This document shows, one piece after another, positions 12,076 through 22,500 of a stretch of 64,000 nucleotides of DNA. Origin of the DNA: Acestrorhynchus altus (taxonomy: Eukaryota; Chordata; Actinopteri; Characiformes; Acestrorhynchidae). The notes under the pieces were generated by a model that saw only the letters and a program-made list of their open reading frames with translations, did no database searches and was not told the origin of the DNA. The position numbers and the translations under genes were made by a program. The stretch lies in the NCBI GenBank assembly GCA_034509495.1, contig CM067503.1, positions 25,799,768-25,863,767 on the forward strand, written 5' to 3'. Positions within the stretch are counted from its first letter, which is position 1. Each line of letters starts with the position of its first letter.

Positions 12076-12709
12076 CACTGACCCAGATGGAAAACTAGAA
12101 GGGAGGGGCTGTGTGTATTTGTATTTTGAAGAACTTAAATATCTTTGTCAGTCTATCATTACAAATCAAAATCAAAAATCTAAAATAAGAAACTGGGTAA
12201 TCAGTTTCATTCGAATTCTTATTTGTTTTTTTTTGTTTTTTTACATGTTAAATGAAGAAATATTTAAGGAACCTAAGATAACCTGAATTTTTATTCTGGC
12301 AAATAAAAGTACATCAAAACATCCTGCAAAATTAGTGTAAGATTCTAAAGGTTAAAACCTGTATGTTGAACTGCGTTTAAGTAAGTTAACCTGTATGATG
12401 TACTGCTGTTTGTAGAAAAAGGCAGAAGCAAGCCTCTGTATTGGTAGATTTAATACTGTTAAGACCGTATTGCTGAAATGAAACAGAATCTCCACTGACG
12501 GGTCTACAGGTGTTTATAAGTGCTCTTAGGATGCTTGCTGACAGTTACAGGCTGACCTGCATGGCTGCTCACGCACAAAAAGTGTCCGTCTGAGTGGAAG
12601 CTCACAGATATCAGCCTGGCTATGCATGAATGCAAACACTCTGTGCTGTATGGACACATGCTGCTTTGTAGACATACTAGATCTGTACAAGAGTAGCAGT
12701 CACTGACGC

Positions 12710-12714
<5 letters not shown>
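12076..12714. other. unannotated sequence
   Basis: Degenerate end of the Tc1-like copy followed by AT-rich unique sequence. No gene seen. Confidence 0.4.

Positions 12715-12771
<57 letters not shown>
12715..12771. repeat. (CA)n microsatellite
   Basis: A pure CA run of about 28 units. Confidence 0.98.
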
Positions 12772-12772
<1 letters not shown>

Positions 12773-12969
12773 AACAGATGTATTATTAATCCACAGTGCT
12801 GAGTCTTTTGTTGAGCAGGCTTCTCTGCCTCTATGCCTGAGTAAGCAGACTCGCTAATCAGGTGTGCACTTCCAAACACAAGTCAAACACAACAGGGCTC
12901 TCATCTCGAGTCCCCCGCTTCACTCCAAATCCCCAAAATACCCACCTCTTTTCAACTCATACACAATTC

Positions 12970-12979
12970 TTTCTCTCTT

Positions 12980-13046
<67 letters not shown>

Positions 13047-13085
13047 GATTCTCTCTCTGTTTATGTCTCTGTTTCTCTCTCTCAA
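12970..13085. repeat. (CT)n microsatellite with TTTCTC interruptions
   Basis: CT dinucleotides with periodic T insertions. The Ser/Leu-rich frames across it are not genes. Confidence 0.96.
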
Positions 13086-13255
13086 TCTCTTGATATTTGA
13101 TCAATAGCTGTGGCACATTAAAGAGTGAGAAAGAGAGAACAAATGAGTGATAAGAATAATGAGTGCCCCTTTTTGACTTTATTTTCTCTTCTTTTCAGTT
13201 TATCACGTCATGTGACTTCCAAGCCCACTAAACATGCAGAGTGAAAGACTGAGGC

Positions 13256-13400
13256 CTTGAAGCTCTCTGAGAGAATGCCAAGAGTGTGCAAAGCAGTAAT
13301 CAGAGCAAAGGGTGGCTATTTTGAAGAAATTAGAATATAAAACATGTTTTCAGTTATTTCACCTTTTTTTGTTAAGCACAGGTGTGTCCAAACTATATTA
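13256..13400 (+). mobile_element. Tc1-like transposon 3' end fragment
   Basis: The frame 13260-13340 reads KLSERMPRVCKAVIRAKGG then YFEEIRI and a stop, the C-terminal end of a Tc1-like transposase of a family different from the 11.3 kb copy. It is followed by the 3' UTR and the start of a TIR, AGGTGTGTCCAAACT, at about 13380-13395. Everything upstream in the element is missing. Confidence 0.75.
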
Positions 13401-13439
13401 TAATAATAATATTTTTAGATATTCTTGACTTTTGTTTAA

Positions 13440-14720
13440 ATCAAATCAAAATTTATTTGTATAGCGCGCTTCACAACTGAAGTTGTCACAAAGCAGCTTC
13501 ACATAAATCAAGAAATAAAAAGGTAACAATACAGGAACAAAGGATAAGAGATATATCCCCTAGTGAGCAAGCCAAAGGGCGACAGTGGCAAGGAGAAACT
13601 CCCTCATAGCTGGAGGAAGAAACTTTGGGAGCAACCAGGCTCACAAGGGGGAGGACCCATCCTCCACTGGTCAAACTACTTGTACACAAGCAGTAGATTT
13701 CTACATAGTTGGTGATGGTGGGTGAGCAGTACTATGTCTCAGTACTATGATGAGGCCTGAAACCAGATTGGATTTTTTCATATATGTGATTCCTTTGCAG
13801 GTATCTGCACAGTTGTTGGGCCACCACTTTATCTAAAATCTTAGATATAATTGGTAGATTAGAAATAGGTGTGTAATTATCCAGTACACTCTGATCCAGA
13901 TTTGCTTTCTTGAGCATTGGATTAATAACTGCTACTTTAAAAGCTTTAGGTATATGACCTTAAATAAGAGAAGTGTTTACTATTGCTAAGAGAGTTTTGA
14001 TTATAGCTGGCAGCACCTCTTTAAGTTGGTTTGATGGGGTTGCATCTAGAGAGCAGGTGGCAGAATTTGAGGACTAAATAATTTTCTCTAGTTCTGACTG
14101 TTGAAGTGGGTGAAAGGTTTCCAACTTTTCTTCTAGATCTATATTTTGTTCTATATCAGCCACACCAGAAGACAAACTGTTTGGAATTAATATTATGGGT
14201 GGAAATGTCTGTGTAATATTTTCTATTTTATGATTGAAAATGTCCACAAAGATATTACTGGTGAAATGTGATGGAATCTGAGGTGGTGTACCTGCCTGAA
14301 TTTTGTAAGATTTGTGAGATTGCACTGAAAAGAACTCTGGGATTGTTTTTGTTTTTTCGATCATTGTGGATAAATAATCTGAACGAGTTCTGGTGAGAGT
14401 CCTTTTATAATCAATAAGGCTGTTCTTCCAAGCTGAGTGGAACACTTCCACTTTAGTCAATCACCATTTCCATTCTAATCTTTGTGCTGACTGGCCGAGT
14501 CTAATCATTGGACACCTACCATCTACCCATCTACCACGATTTTCTTCAGTCGTAGTTTTTGGTATTTAAGTGGTGCTACATTGTCCAATGTTGATTTTAT
14601 GTTATTATGTAAACAGTTGGTGAATTTATCTAACTCCTATGGATCTGTTGGATAGTAATCTGGTGTTAAAAATCAGGTTGGTTTTCAGTAATTTGTTGGG
14701 CTGTAGTTGATCTTATTAAA
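13440..14720 (-). mobile_element. L2-like LINE fragment with internal deletion
   Basis: The minus-strand 3' tail is at 13440-13720, with the AAATCAAATCAAAATTTATTT ending and a TATAGCGCGCTTCACAACTG block. It is the same tail as the element at 41761-42900. It is joined at about 13730 to reverse-transcriptase coding sequence that runs to about 14720. The RT C-terminal half that should lie between them is absent, so an internal deletion removed most of the catalytic domain. Confidence 0.8.
13732..14460 (-). pseudogene. LINE ORF2 fragment (endonuclease-RT linker and RT start)
   Basis: Reading the minus strand, 14460-14074 gives the linker after the endonuclease domain (VEVFHSAWKNSLIDYKRTL ... YLSTMIEK). 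Then 13917-13732 gives the first RT blocks (YTPISNLPIISKILDKVVA ... FQSGFRPHHSTET). These match the fish L2-type LINE arrangement. The frame is broken between 14074 and 13930 and further upstream beyond 14460. The catalytic YADD box is not present because of the downstream deletion. Confidence 0.8.
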
Positions 14721-15028
14721 TGCTTCATGCACTAATGAGGGGATGTACATACATTTTGGCTAAGCTGTATCGCAACGGAAATTAAATATGATCTGAGATT
14801 TGGGGAAGAGTATTAAAGTTATCAGTTTATCAGTTATCAGTATTTAAGTTAGAGTATTTAAAGAATCAATTGGCAAAAAAACAAATACACACTTTATCCC
14901 TCATACCTGGGGCACGCTACATAATAATCAGGCTGTTTTGGAGTCTGATTGCCTCCCCTGATCTCAAGTCTCCAGGTCCACTCATCAAGGTCTGAAGCAT
15001 AAATCTGACTGTGACTCAGCATCTTATA
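14721..15028. other. unannotated sequence
   Basis: No recognised feature apart from possible decayed LINE sequence at its left edge. Confidence 0.4.
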
Positions 15029-15080
15029 GTGTGTGTGTCTGTGTGTGTGTGTGTGTCTGTGTGTGTGTGTGTGTGTGCGT
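15029..15080. repeat. (GT)n microsatellite
   Basis: Imperfect GT run with CTGTG interruptions, ending in GAGAGAGA at 15081-15090. Confidence 0.95.
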
Positions 15081-15201
15081 GAGAGAGAGACAGAAATCTT
15101 GCAGGCAAACACCATTAAACAAGGAGTTGAGCTGAGTTGAAATTAATTTGATCCCAATCGACATTGTGGAACAGCAAATGAAATACATTCGCTATTACTT
15201 A

Positions 15202-15205
<4 letters not shown>

Positions 15206-15265
<60 letters not shown>
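15206..15265. repeat. (CA)n microsatellite
   Basis: A pure CA run of about 30 units. Directly after it, AAACAAGGAGGTGGTCATAA (from about 15283) resembles the end of the MITE family found at 48.2 kb. Confidence 0.97.
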
Positions 15266-15266
<1 letters not shown>

Positions 15267-15780
15267 TATATATAGAGTGAGAAAACAAGGAGGTGGTCAT
15301 AATTACCTTATACTACACATATTACATTTTGACATAATTAGCTGTTAGTGCACTCAAATGACCTATATAGTGGTCTAAATCCTTGCTTTGATTATTTCTG
15401 CTGGATGTAAAATATACCCTTCTGCTTTGTTGCCAAGCAATGAGTAAAAAGGGGCTACTGAACATCAGTCTGGAAGCACTGTGATCTCATGTGATTCTGC
15501 AGGTGGAGTGCAGATCTGGGATTTCACAGGATTAAATAACACAGCACACATTGTCAGAAAGCTGTGAAATGAGAGTTAAACAAAGATATTATGATGATGC
15601 AATAGGCCCAGAAGAGCAACCTTTTTGGGGTTATGCAAATTCATAAAATACAGACATGGCCAACAATGTTGGTCATATAAATACGTCTTTCAAAAATGTT
15701 TTGCAGTTACAATTGTTTGGTATTTACATGTCTTCAGCCACAAATTCAGCCAGATTCAATGGAGAAATCTTTGACATTTT

Positions 15781-15786
<6 letters not shown>
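15266..15786. other. unannotated sequence
   Basis: No coding sequence or recognised repeat beyond the short MITE-like end at about 15280-15312. Confidence 0.4.

Positions 15787-15820
<34 letters not shown>
15787..15820. repeat. (GT)n microsatellite
   Basis: A short pure GT run of about 17 units. Confidence 0.97.
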
Positions 15821-15821
<1 letters not shown>

Positions 15822-16264
15822 TGTCTGTGTTCCACACCAAACATAGAAAATTGTCTAGATGTAACAATAAAAAAAATATGGACAACCTCAAGGCTACTGT
15901 CATGTTTGGGAGCAGAAGGCAGACATGGACGCAGGTAAGAATCTATTAAACAAACAAAAAAGAAAGGAATACAATGACAAGCATGAAATCAAATGAGAGC
16001 ACAGACATAAAACAGACAACTTGGAAAACTACACAGACCAAACAGACCAATCTAGACATGACGGTGTGGAATGAACAACAACTGACAAAGGGAGACTGGA
16101 ACAAAGGGAATACATATACGCAAAGACAAGTACCTTGAGCAGATAACAAAAAGGCAGAGTAACCAAAGTGGGAACACAAAATACAAGGCAGGACTGGAAA
16201 GAACATCTGAAAACCAAAACTCAGTGCAGAAACAAGAGATGCTAGAGCAGGACAGGGCAGCATA

Positions 16265-16465
16265 CAGTGGGGAAAATAAGTATTTAGTCAGTCACCAATT
16301 GTGCAAGTTCTCCCACTTAAAAAGATGAGAGAGGCCTGTAATTGACATCATAGGTAGACCTCAACTATGAGAGACAAAATGTGAAAAAAAATTTAGAAAA
16401 TCATTTTGTCTGACTTTTAAAGAATTTATTTGCAAATAATGGTGGAAAATAAGTATTTGGTCACC
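16265..16465. repeat. left terminal inverted repeat of the Tc1 element
   Basis: Outer direct repeat at 16271-16290, inner direct repeat at 16444-16463. It pairs with 17663-17862 with only a few mismatches, for example at the GCCTGTAATTG / GCCGTTAATTG position and in an A-tract. Confidence 0.93.
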
Positions 16466-16578
16466 TACAAACAAGCAAGATTTCTGGCTGTCACAGACCT
16501 GTAACTTCTTTTTTAAGAGGCTCCTCTTTCCCCCGCTCATTACCTGTATTAATGGCACCTGTTTGAAGTCGTTAACAG

Positions 16579-16586
16579 TATAAAAG
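16579..16586 (+). promoter_or_regulatory. TATA box of the Tc1 transposase gene
   Basis: TATAAAAG lies 43 bp before the transposase ATG, between the left inverted repeat and the gene. Its position is right for a short 5' UTR of about 15-20 nt. No other core promoter signal is obvious. Confidence 0.6.
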
Positions 16587-16629
16587 ACACCTGCCCACAA
16601 CCTCAAACAGTCACACTCCAAACTCCACT

Positions 16630-17646
16630 ATGGTGAAGACGAAAGAGCTGTCGGAGGACACCAGAAACCGAATTGTAGACCTGCACCAGGCTGGGAAGAC
16701 TGAATCTGCAATAGGCAAGCAGCTTGGTGTGAAGAAATCTACTGTGGGAGCAATAATTAGAAAATGGAAGACCTACAAGACCACTACTAATCTCCCTCGA
16801 TCTGGGGCTCCACGCAAGATCTCAGCCCGTGGGGTCAAAATGATCACAAGAACGGTGAGGAAAAATCCCAGAACCACAAGGGGGGATCTAGTGAATGACC
16901 TGCAGAAAGCTGGGACCAACGTTACAAAGGCTACCATCAGCAACACACTACGACGCCAGGGATCTTGCAGTGCCAGACGTGTCCCCCTGCTTAAGCCAGT
17001 CCATATCCAGGCACGTCTGAAGTTTGCTAGAGAGCATTTGGATGTTCCAGAAGAGTATTGGGAGAATGTCATATGTTCAGATGAAACCAAAGTAGAACTA
17101 TTTGGTAAAAACACAACTCGTCGTGTTTGGAGGACAGTGAATGCGGAGTTGCATCCAAAGAACACCATACCAACTGTGAAGCATGGGGGTGGCAACATCA
17201 TGCTTTGGGGCTGTTTCTCTGCAAAGGGACCAGGACGACTGGTCCGTGTACATGAAAGAATGAATGGGGCCATGTATTGTGAGATTTTGGGTGCAAACCT
17301 CCTTCCATCAGCAAGGGCAATGAAGATGAAACGTGGCTGGGTCTTTCAGCATGACAATGATCCCAAACACACTGCCAGGGCAACAAAGGAGTGGCTTCGT
17401 AAGAAACATTTCAAAGTCCTGGAGTGGCCTAGCCAGTCTCCCGATCTCAACCCCATCGAAAACCTTTGGAGGGAGTTAAAAGTCCTTGTTGCCCGCCGAC
17501 AGCCCCAAAACATCACTGCTCTAGAGGAGATCTGCATGGAGGAATGGGCCAACATACCAGCAACAGTGTGTGCCAACCTTGTGAAGACTTACAGAAAACG
17601 TTTGACCTCTGTCATTGCCAACAGAGGATATACAACAAAGTATTGA
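16630..17646 (+). CDS. Tc1-type DDE transposase, full length
   Basis: Encodes a 338-residue transposase, the usual size for Tc1-like enzymes (about 340). Residues 1-110 form the paired-type DNA-binding region with two helix-turn-helix parts (the first ending near TVGAIIRKWK, residues 38-47) and a basic SGAPRK link at 58-63 standing where the GRPR-like hook lies. The catalytic domain shows Asp151 in CSDETKVELFG, Asp242 in QHDNDPKHTA and Glu277 in DLNPIENLW, with exactly 34 residues between the last two (DD34E). The Gly-rich box is KHGGGNIMLWGCFSAKG at 184-200. The ATG has A at -3 and G at +4 and follows a TATA box. It would cut and paste its own element at TA sites in the nucleus. No stops, frameshifts or lost catalytic residues are seen, so activity is plausible but untested. 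Confidence 0.95.
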   Translation: MVKTKELSEDTRNRIVDLHQAGKTESAIGKQLGVKKSTVGAIIRKWKTYKTTTNLPRSGAPRKISARGVKMITRTVRKNPRTTRGDLVNDLQKAGTNVTKATISNTLRRQGSCSARRVPLLKPVHIQARLKFAREHLDVPEEYWENVICSDETKVELFGKNTTRRVWRTVNAELHPKNTIPTVKHGGGNIMLWGCFSAKGPGRLVRVHERMNGAMYCEILGANLLPSARAMKMKRGWVFQHDNDPKHTARATKEWLRKKHFKVLEWPSQSPDLNPIENLWRELKVLVARRQPQNITALEEICMEEWANIPATVCANLVKTYRKRLTSVIANRGYTTKY

Positions 17647-17662
17647 GATGAACTTTTGTTAT

Positions 17663-17862
17663 TGACCAAATACTTATTTTCCACCATTATTTGCAAATAA
17701 ATTCTTTAAAAGTCAGACAAAATGATTTTCTCAATTTTTTTTTCACATTTTGTCTCTCATAGTTGAGGTCTACCTATGATGTCAATTAACGGCCTCTCTC
17801 ATCTTTTTAAGTGGGAGAACTTGCACAATTGGTGACTGACTAAATACTTATTTTCCCCACTG
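17663..17862. repeat. right terminal inverted repeat of the Tc1 element
   Basis: Reverse complement of the left arm. The inner direct repeat is at 17663-17685 and the outer one at about 17837-17856. It also contains AATAAA at 17696-17701, about 50 bp after the transposase stop, which could serve as the poly(A) signal. Confidence 0.93.
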
Positions 17863-17876
17863 TATGTTACAGCTTA

Positions 17877-18904
17877 TTTTATATCTTGAGATATATCTAA
17901 GAGCCAGATTGGAGTTTGCCAGAACTTAATGAATAAGCCATGCTTGTTTAGGGAAAATCTGAGGACAGCTGGATTCTCAGCACTGGGGACATTGTGTAAA
18001 TGTGGTACTTTAACTTTAAACTATTCTTTAAAGTGAAGCTTTCTGCTGTTTTGCAGTACAGATATGGAGGCGTGGAGTAGCTATGCTTGCTGGTGGCCTG
18101 TGATCTCGACGATGATGTTCAAGGTCTGTGTGAGGCAGAGAGTGGGGTAGTGCGTCTGCACTGTGAGTCAGAGAAAGCTCAGCCGGGAGCTTCTGATGAA
18201 TCATCTAATGCTTTCGTCTCCTACTTTCATTTCCCTCTAGTTGTCCCCTCTTCTCCTTCCCTCACTTTTCCTGCTCTTTCCTCCTCCATCCTTGCTGTGT
18301 CTCAGCCCACGCTAACAAAAACTCACCGTCAGGAACGTTCTGCTGGCCTGATGTGGAACAGTGGCCTGCTGAAGAGTGGTCAGGCAGGGGAGGGAAGGGG
18401 AGGGTAGGGAGGAGGAGAGATGGTCCATTACTCAGGGAGAGATCTTTTTGTCAGTTCTACTGTCTCGCTCTCTGTCTCTGTCTGCTTTTCTGTTTCTTTA
18501 TGCTTCACATGCACTGTGTTTCTATTGATTCTCTCTCTCTCTCTGTCTGTGACTGTCTCTCATCCGCTTCTGTCTTTAGTCATCATGTGTTACAATGAAA
18601 TAATGCCAGTATCTGGCGTGTGTGACTGTCTCCTATAAATACTTTTAAAATTTAAGGAGAAAGAAAAGTATATCCAACTATGAAAACATACCACAAAACT
18701 GACCTATATTTCTAAAGGTAAAACAAAACATTTAATTAAAAAAGAAATGCGAAAAACAGCATCACAAGCATTAAATCTGAGTGAAAGTAAAGTTTACATT
18801 TTATATATATCAAAGCAATGGGATCTGCAGTTAGAGTTGTATTGTGAATACTGCCTTTTGAACTCACCACACCAAACAGTCAAACTGAAACAGGTGGATC
18901 TCGG
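17877..18904. other. unannotated sequence
   Basis: No gene supported. The 18087-18407 reading frame has no domain and is purine/pyrimidine biased. CT-rich low complexity sits around 18520-18560. Confidence 0.4.
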
Positions 18905-19357
18905 GTAGGTGGCGCTGCTGAGGCTGTTGTGGCTGCCGAAGTCTGGGGTTCACTGGGCTGGGCAGTCCCGCGCACATAGTTCAGGAACTGCCACACATCG
19001 GACTCAACCTTCAGCCCAGATCCCCCCATAACAGCCCGCCAGCAGGCCTCACCTCTCGCCTCACCCGCTCGAGGCTTGCAGCGCCAACCCTTAGCGACCC
19101 CCCAAAATTCTCCCCACCCTTTGAGGAGCAGTCCTCTGGGGAGGGAGCGCCCCGAGTGCGCCGCCTATGGCGCCTCCTCCGGCTGCTGGTCTCCACTGCG
19201 TCCTGCTGCTCCATCAAGCCACCAGAGAATGGATCCCGGCGGATAGCCAGACGGGATCCGGCAAACCTGGACAACCAAGCTACGTCCATGATAGGTCGGT
19301 CTTTCTGTAATGTTCTGGACTCACAGAGGAGGTAGGTGGAGGCGGACGTACACGTGC
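18905..19357 (-). mobile_element. Gypsy-like LTR retroelement leader/gag fragment
   Basis: A GC- and CpG-rich block standing out from AT-rich flanks. On the minus strand it starts with what looks like an LTR end and leader, then the frame 19289-19011 (below). The homologous but more decayed block is at 24440-24660 inside the LTR element at 23.4-25.5 kb. Both retain GCCAACCCTTAGC followed by a C-rich stretch and a CTGCTGG(C/T)CTC block. The left boundary lies near 18905 and the right boundary near 19357. LTRs and pol are absent. Confidence 0.6.
19011..19289 (-). pseudogene. retroelement leader/gag-like open frame fragment
   Basis: A 92-codon minus frame beginning MDVAWLSRFAGSRLAIRR, with an Arg-rich segment ETSSRRRRHRRRTRGA near residues 33-48. 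The decayed relative at 24.6 kb reads GFPTFAGSRLAFRSEPFG in the same place, which supports a shared coding origin and not chance. The function is probably the N-terminal part of a Gypsy-type gag polyprotein, but no nucleocapsid zinc knuckle or capsid motif is visible in this short piece. It stops at a TAG before any pol region. Confidence 0.5.
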
Positions 19358-19839
19358 ATTTCTTTGCAGACTTGCCAACATGTCTGTACTACAGTATAAC
19401 TCCTGAAATTGATGGGTTAGTTTAGGTGGGGCTGTGTCCATAGTAAAATGTTTCAGAACTACAAACCATTAGGAGTACATTTATTAATGTAGTCACCTCA
19501 GTAAAGTACAGATATGTGAAAGTTGGGATGCAGCTACAGCAAAAGCTATTTGCTATGATTTAATTGAGAAAATACAGTTTGATTTAATATTGATATCAAA
19601 GAACATGATTTAATAAGCCAGATTTAACACTAGGAGGGCCAAGCATCTGTCATTTGACATCTTGTCTGTGACATCTTAATAGCATTGCCATGCCTGTTCG
19701 ACCAACTTACACCTGCACAGAGCACTGATAATCTAAAAAAAATACTTTATCAAATCTCAGCAACCTCCTTTCAAGAATTTCCATGAATGTATCAGAATTC
19801 CATGAGGAATGGACCAATAGAAATGCTACTGAATGACTT

Positions 19840-19841
<2 letters not shown>
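19358..19841. other. unannotated sequence
   Basis: No recognised feature. Confidence 0.4.

Positions 19842-19903
<62 letters not shown>
19842..19903. repeat. (TA)n microsatellite
   Basis: A pure TA run followed by three copies of TGTACATTG-like sequence (19904-19933). Confidence 0.97.
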
Positions 19904-19906
<3 letters not shown>

Positions 19907-20036
19907 ACATTGTACATTGAAAATTGTACATTGATTTCCATTAAAAGGTACGTTTTTTCCCTTCTCCTTTAAATGTGGTGTTTTGGAAATTTGGAATTTT
20001 TTCCTGACAGTGACAAAATACTGTTTAAACTTTAAC

Positions 20037-20062
20037 TTGTGTGTGTTTGTTTGTGTGTGTGT

Positions 20063-20116
<54 letters not shown>
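20037..20116. repeat. compound (GT)n(GA)n microsatellite
   Basis: A GT-rich start (20037-20062) switches into a GA run (20063-20116) with one AAAG interruption. Confidence 0.97.
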
Positions 20117-20119
<3 letters not shown>

Positions 20120-20234
20120 TGTGAGAAAATGTTTTTTTCCCCTATTGTGAACATTGTTTATTATCCCCCACCATGTGCTTTGAACTGGTTTACAGTGACC
20201 TCACACATCTACTTTTTGATTTCCAGTCCTCCTG

Positions 20235-20235
<1 letters not shown>

Positions 20236-20276
<41 letters not shown>
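20236..20276. repeat. (CA)n microsatellite
   Basis: A pure CA run of about 20 units. Confidence 0.97.
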
Positions 20277-20279
<3 letters not shown>

Positions 20280-21119
20280 CTAGTCAGAGTGCACGCTCCT
20301 CTCTTTAAAATATTTCATTTCTCTTGTGTATCTCTCACATACTGTGTGGATATGTGAACACATTATAAATGTCGCATTTACATTTTTATTTATGAATGAG
20401 CCTCCATTTATGCCATAACATATAAAAAATGCATAGCTCCTCTATTATGCTGTGAGGTTCTGATATATAAAAACATGTCACTTTCATACAGAATACTGCA
20501 AACACCCGTGTAGTGATGCAGTGTGAACAGCCGCCTCCACGCCCCACTCCACTCATCTGCCCTGCCTCTTTTATCTTCAAGTGTATGTTTGTACCAGTGT
20601 CATGTTTGCACATCGGCTTAAACTCTCTGTTTCTCTCTCTCTTTCGCTCTCTCTTTCTGTAAGTGTTTCAGAAACTCCTCAGGAGCAACAGTAATTTATT
20701 ATTCATCTGTTATTTTACCTGCTGTGATCAAACTCACGCTAGCATCTCATTTGAGTTCCCTCCCCTGCTGAAATGTGCACCGACCTGCTGAGAGTGTGTT
20801 GATGAGGAACCTTTAGAGTGTTCAGGCCATGACAAACACAGCAGACCTCTGCATTTCACATTTTATATAACCTATTGTTAGTCTAACAGTCTTCCATTTT
20901 TAAGGGAGGGGTAATAAATAGCATTGCACACAGGTGTGATTATACAATACAGAACTACACAGGGATGAAAACAGTTCCTGACTTTTCTCACAATACATAG
21001 TACACTCATCATCAAACATTGCAACCTGAAGTAAAACTTGGTAGATAGATTTGATTTTGCAAGACATGTGATTGATTCAAGTCGGAAGCAGGATGGTCAT
21101 ATTGATGTATTGTGTGCCA
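20277..21119. other. unannotated sequence
   Basis: No gene supported. A short CT-rich tract lies at 20625-20655. Confidence 0.4.
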
Positions 21120-21590
21120 TACTAGTCATATGAATATTACCATAGCATGCTGCTGCATGCAGATCAGTAACATGAAGGATATGGGAGTTCTACATGAACC
21201 ACAGAGAACTGACAGGTTGACCAACAGAGGGACATTCAGTGAGCAGTGATGCCCTCCATGAGTCATCCTGTTTGTGCAAACACTAGTAGTAGATGGCTGA
21301 ATGATGACCATTACAATGACTGCCGTTAACACTGTGGCAACATTGTCAAAGACTGTCATGGAGTCCCTGAGAAACGAGTGAGAATATTTAAGCTGTACTG
21401 ACACCCAGACACCATTGGGAACCTCAAAAACTCCATGACTAGATGTCTGTCATGTTGGGTTATACCCAATGCCATACTGAGAGACACTACTTCTCTATGT
21501 GTAGCTCAATAAATATTTCCCATATCAGTCTACAATTTTAATCATTTATACTTCCTGATAACCTTCCCAATAGCATTGCTATCCCAACAC
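21120..21590 (+). mobile_element. Tc1-like transposon fragment (copy 2 of 3)
   Basis: The 3' half of the same family as 4550-5070. The segment 21380-21500 carries the transposase C-terminal end (NLKNSMTRCLSCWVIPNA-like, broken), matching the reverse complement of 46220-46320. The segment 21505-21590 (CTCAATAAATATTTCCC...CTTCCCAATAGCA) matches 4975-5060. Frames are disrupted. Upstream sequence from 21120 may be decayed N-terminal coding DNA. Confidence 0.7.
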
Positions 21591-22065
21591 AGTTGGACTG
21601 GTAATCAGGCATACTGGGTATTTTGATGGTGGGCCAACAGTCCTCAGGAATGCAGTGGGCCAATGCAGTTTCTTTCCTTTTTTTATAAGAGACCAGCCCA
21701 CAATTTAGTGGGCTTTGTCTGTATTTTCTATTTTTGTCCATCTTCAGTATAGACAGTGGACTGAACTGATCAGGTTATAGTATGAAACCCATTCCCTGCA
21801 CTGTCCCCTTTAATTCCCACTAGTTTCACAGTGTAGAGCATGTGCGTTAAAGAAGTGGCCACATAGAGAAACAAAAGTGAAAGATTGATTGATGAGAAAA
21901 TCACTGTATATGCTGCAAAATGTGCTAAAATCACAGACATGTTCGAAGGAGGGTCTGTTGTAGCCTCCATGTCCTCTGTGACAGCAGTGCAATAACAGGT
22001 TAAAGGTGAAGACAGCAGCAGCAGGCAGGAAGAGGAGCAGCCAGACATGCAGGCTTTTGACAGGG

Positions 22066-22500
22066 AGACTGAATAGAATAGAATACAATAGAACTTTATT
22101 GATCCCTTGGGAGGGTTCCTTCAGAGAAATTAAGGTTCCAGTAGCAGCAGCAGTACAGTACAGTACAGAAAGTAGAAAGATAGATAGAATAATTTAGTAA
22201 GAGTAAGAATAAGAAGCACTATATAAATATATAGAATATATAATATAGAGGCTATATTACAATATAAAATATAGATAATAGTGCATGAGAAAAAGGGTGC
22301 TGTAGGAGGGGTTATTGCACATTATTATTGCATTTGAAAACTGTTTATTGCACAGAGAGTCCAGTTGTGTTGTGGTGGTCGGGTTGCAGGTTATCTGAAG
22401 GACAATTGAAGGACAGCTGGTCAGCAGGTAGTAATGTTAAGATAATACAGGGACTTTTAGGGGATGGAGGGAATGATGTGCAATGGTGATTGATTAGTAT
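22066..22500 (-). mobile_element. LINE 3' end with pentanucleotide tail
   Basis: Begins GAATAGAATAGAATACAATA, then ACTTTATTGATCCCTTGGGA and TTCAGAGAAATTAAGGTTCC. This is a widespread fish repeat 3' end, read on the minus strand with a TATTC-type tail repeat. No coding part is retained. The family is recognised from memory of fish genomes, and its LINE nature is inferred from the short tandem tail. Confidence 0.5.

Larger units (their letters stand above)
16265..17862 (+). mobile_element. intact Tc1/mariner transposon with IR/DR ends
   Basis: A 1598-bp element flanked by the TA dinucleotide on both sides (16263-16264 and 17863-17864), the standard Tc1 target duplication. The terminal inverted repeats are about 200 bp (16265-16465 and about 17663-17862) and differ at only a few positions by eye. 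Each arm carries two copies of a short direct repeat: an outer GAAAATAAGTATTTAGTCA and an inner GAAAATAAGTATTTGGTCA. This is the IR/DR layout of Sleeping Beauty-type elements. One uninterrupted transposase gene lies inside. High arm identity and an intact gene point to recent insertion. Confidence 0.95.
15899..17871 (-). mobile_element. LTR-like repeat split by the intact Tc1
   Basis: The repeat starts TGTCATGTTTGG at 15899 and runs to 16262. After the Tc1 insertion it appears to finish as TGTTACA (17865-17871), giving TG...CA termini. The flanks GCTAC (15894-15898) and GCTTA (17872-17876) could be a decayed 5-bp target duplication (4 of 5 positions). Its A-rich, Gln/Lys-codon-like texture and TGTCA start match the other LTRs in this window read on the minus strand. 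No internal region is present, so it is probably a solo LTR. Its family assignment is inference. Confidence 0.55.

Noticed and set aside
16773..17576. Minus-strand frames inside the Tc1 transposase gene (166, 62 and 76 codons)
   Set aside because: Shadows of the plus-strand gene. They have no domain content and the plus frame has the full catalytic triad.
18087..18407. 106-codon plus frame, possible exon
   Set aside because: Low-complexity Ser/Pro/Gly-rich with no domain and no convincing splice sites.
21590..21720. Possible hAT-like or LINE scrap (GGACTGGTAATCAGGCATAC ... GGTGGGCCAACAG)
   Set aside because: Familiar-looking but too short and diverged to assign to a family.
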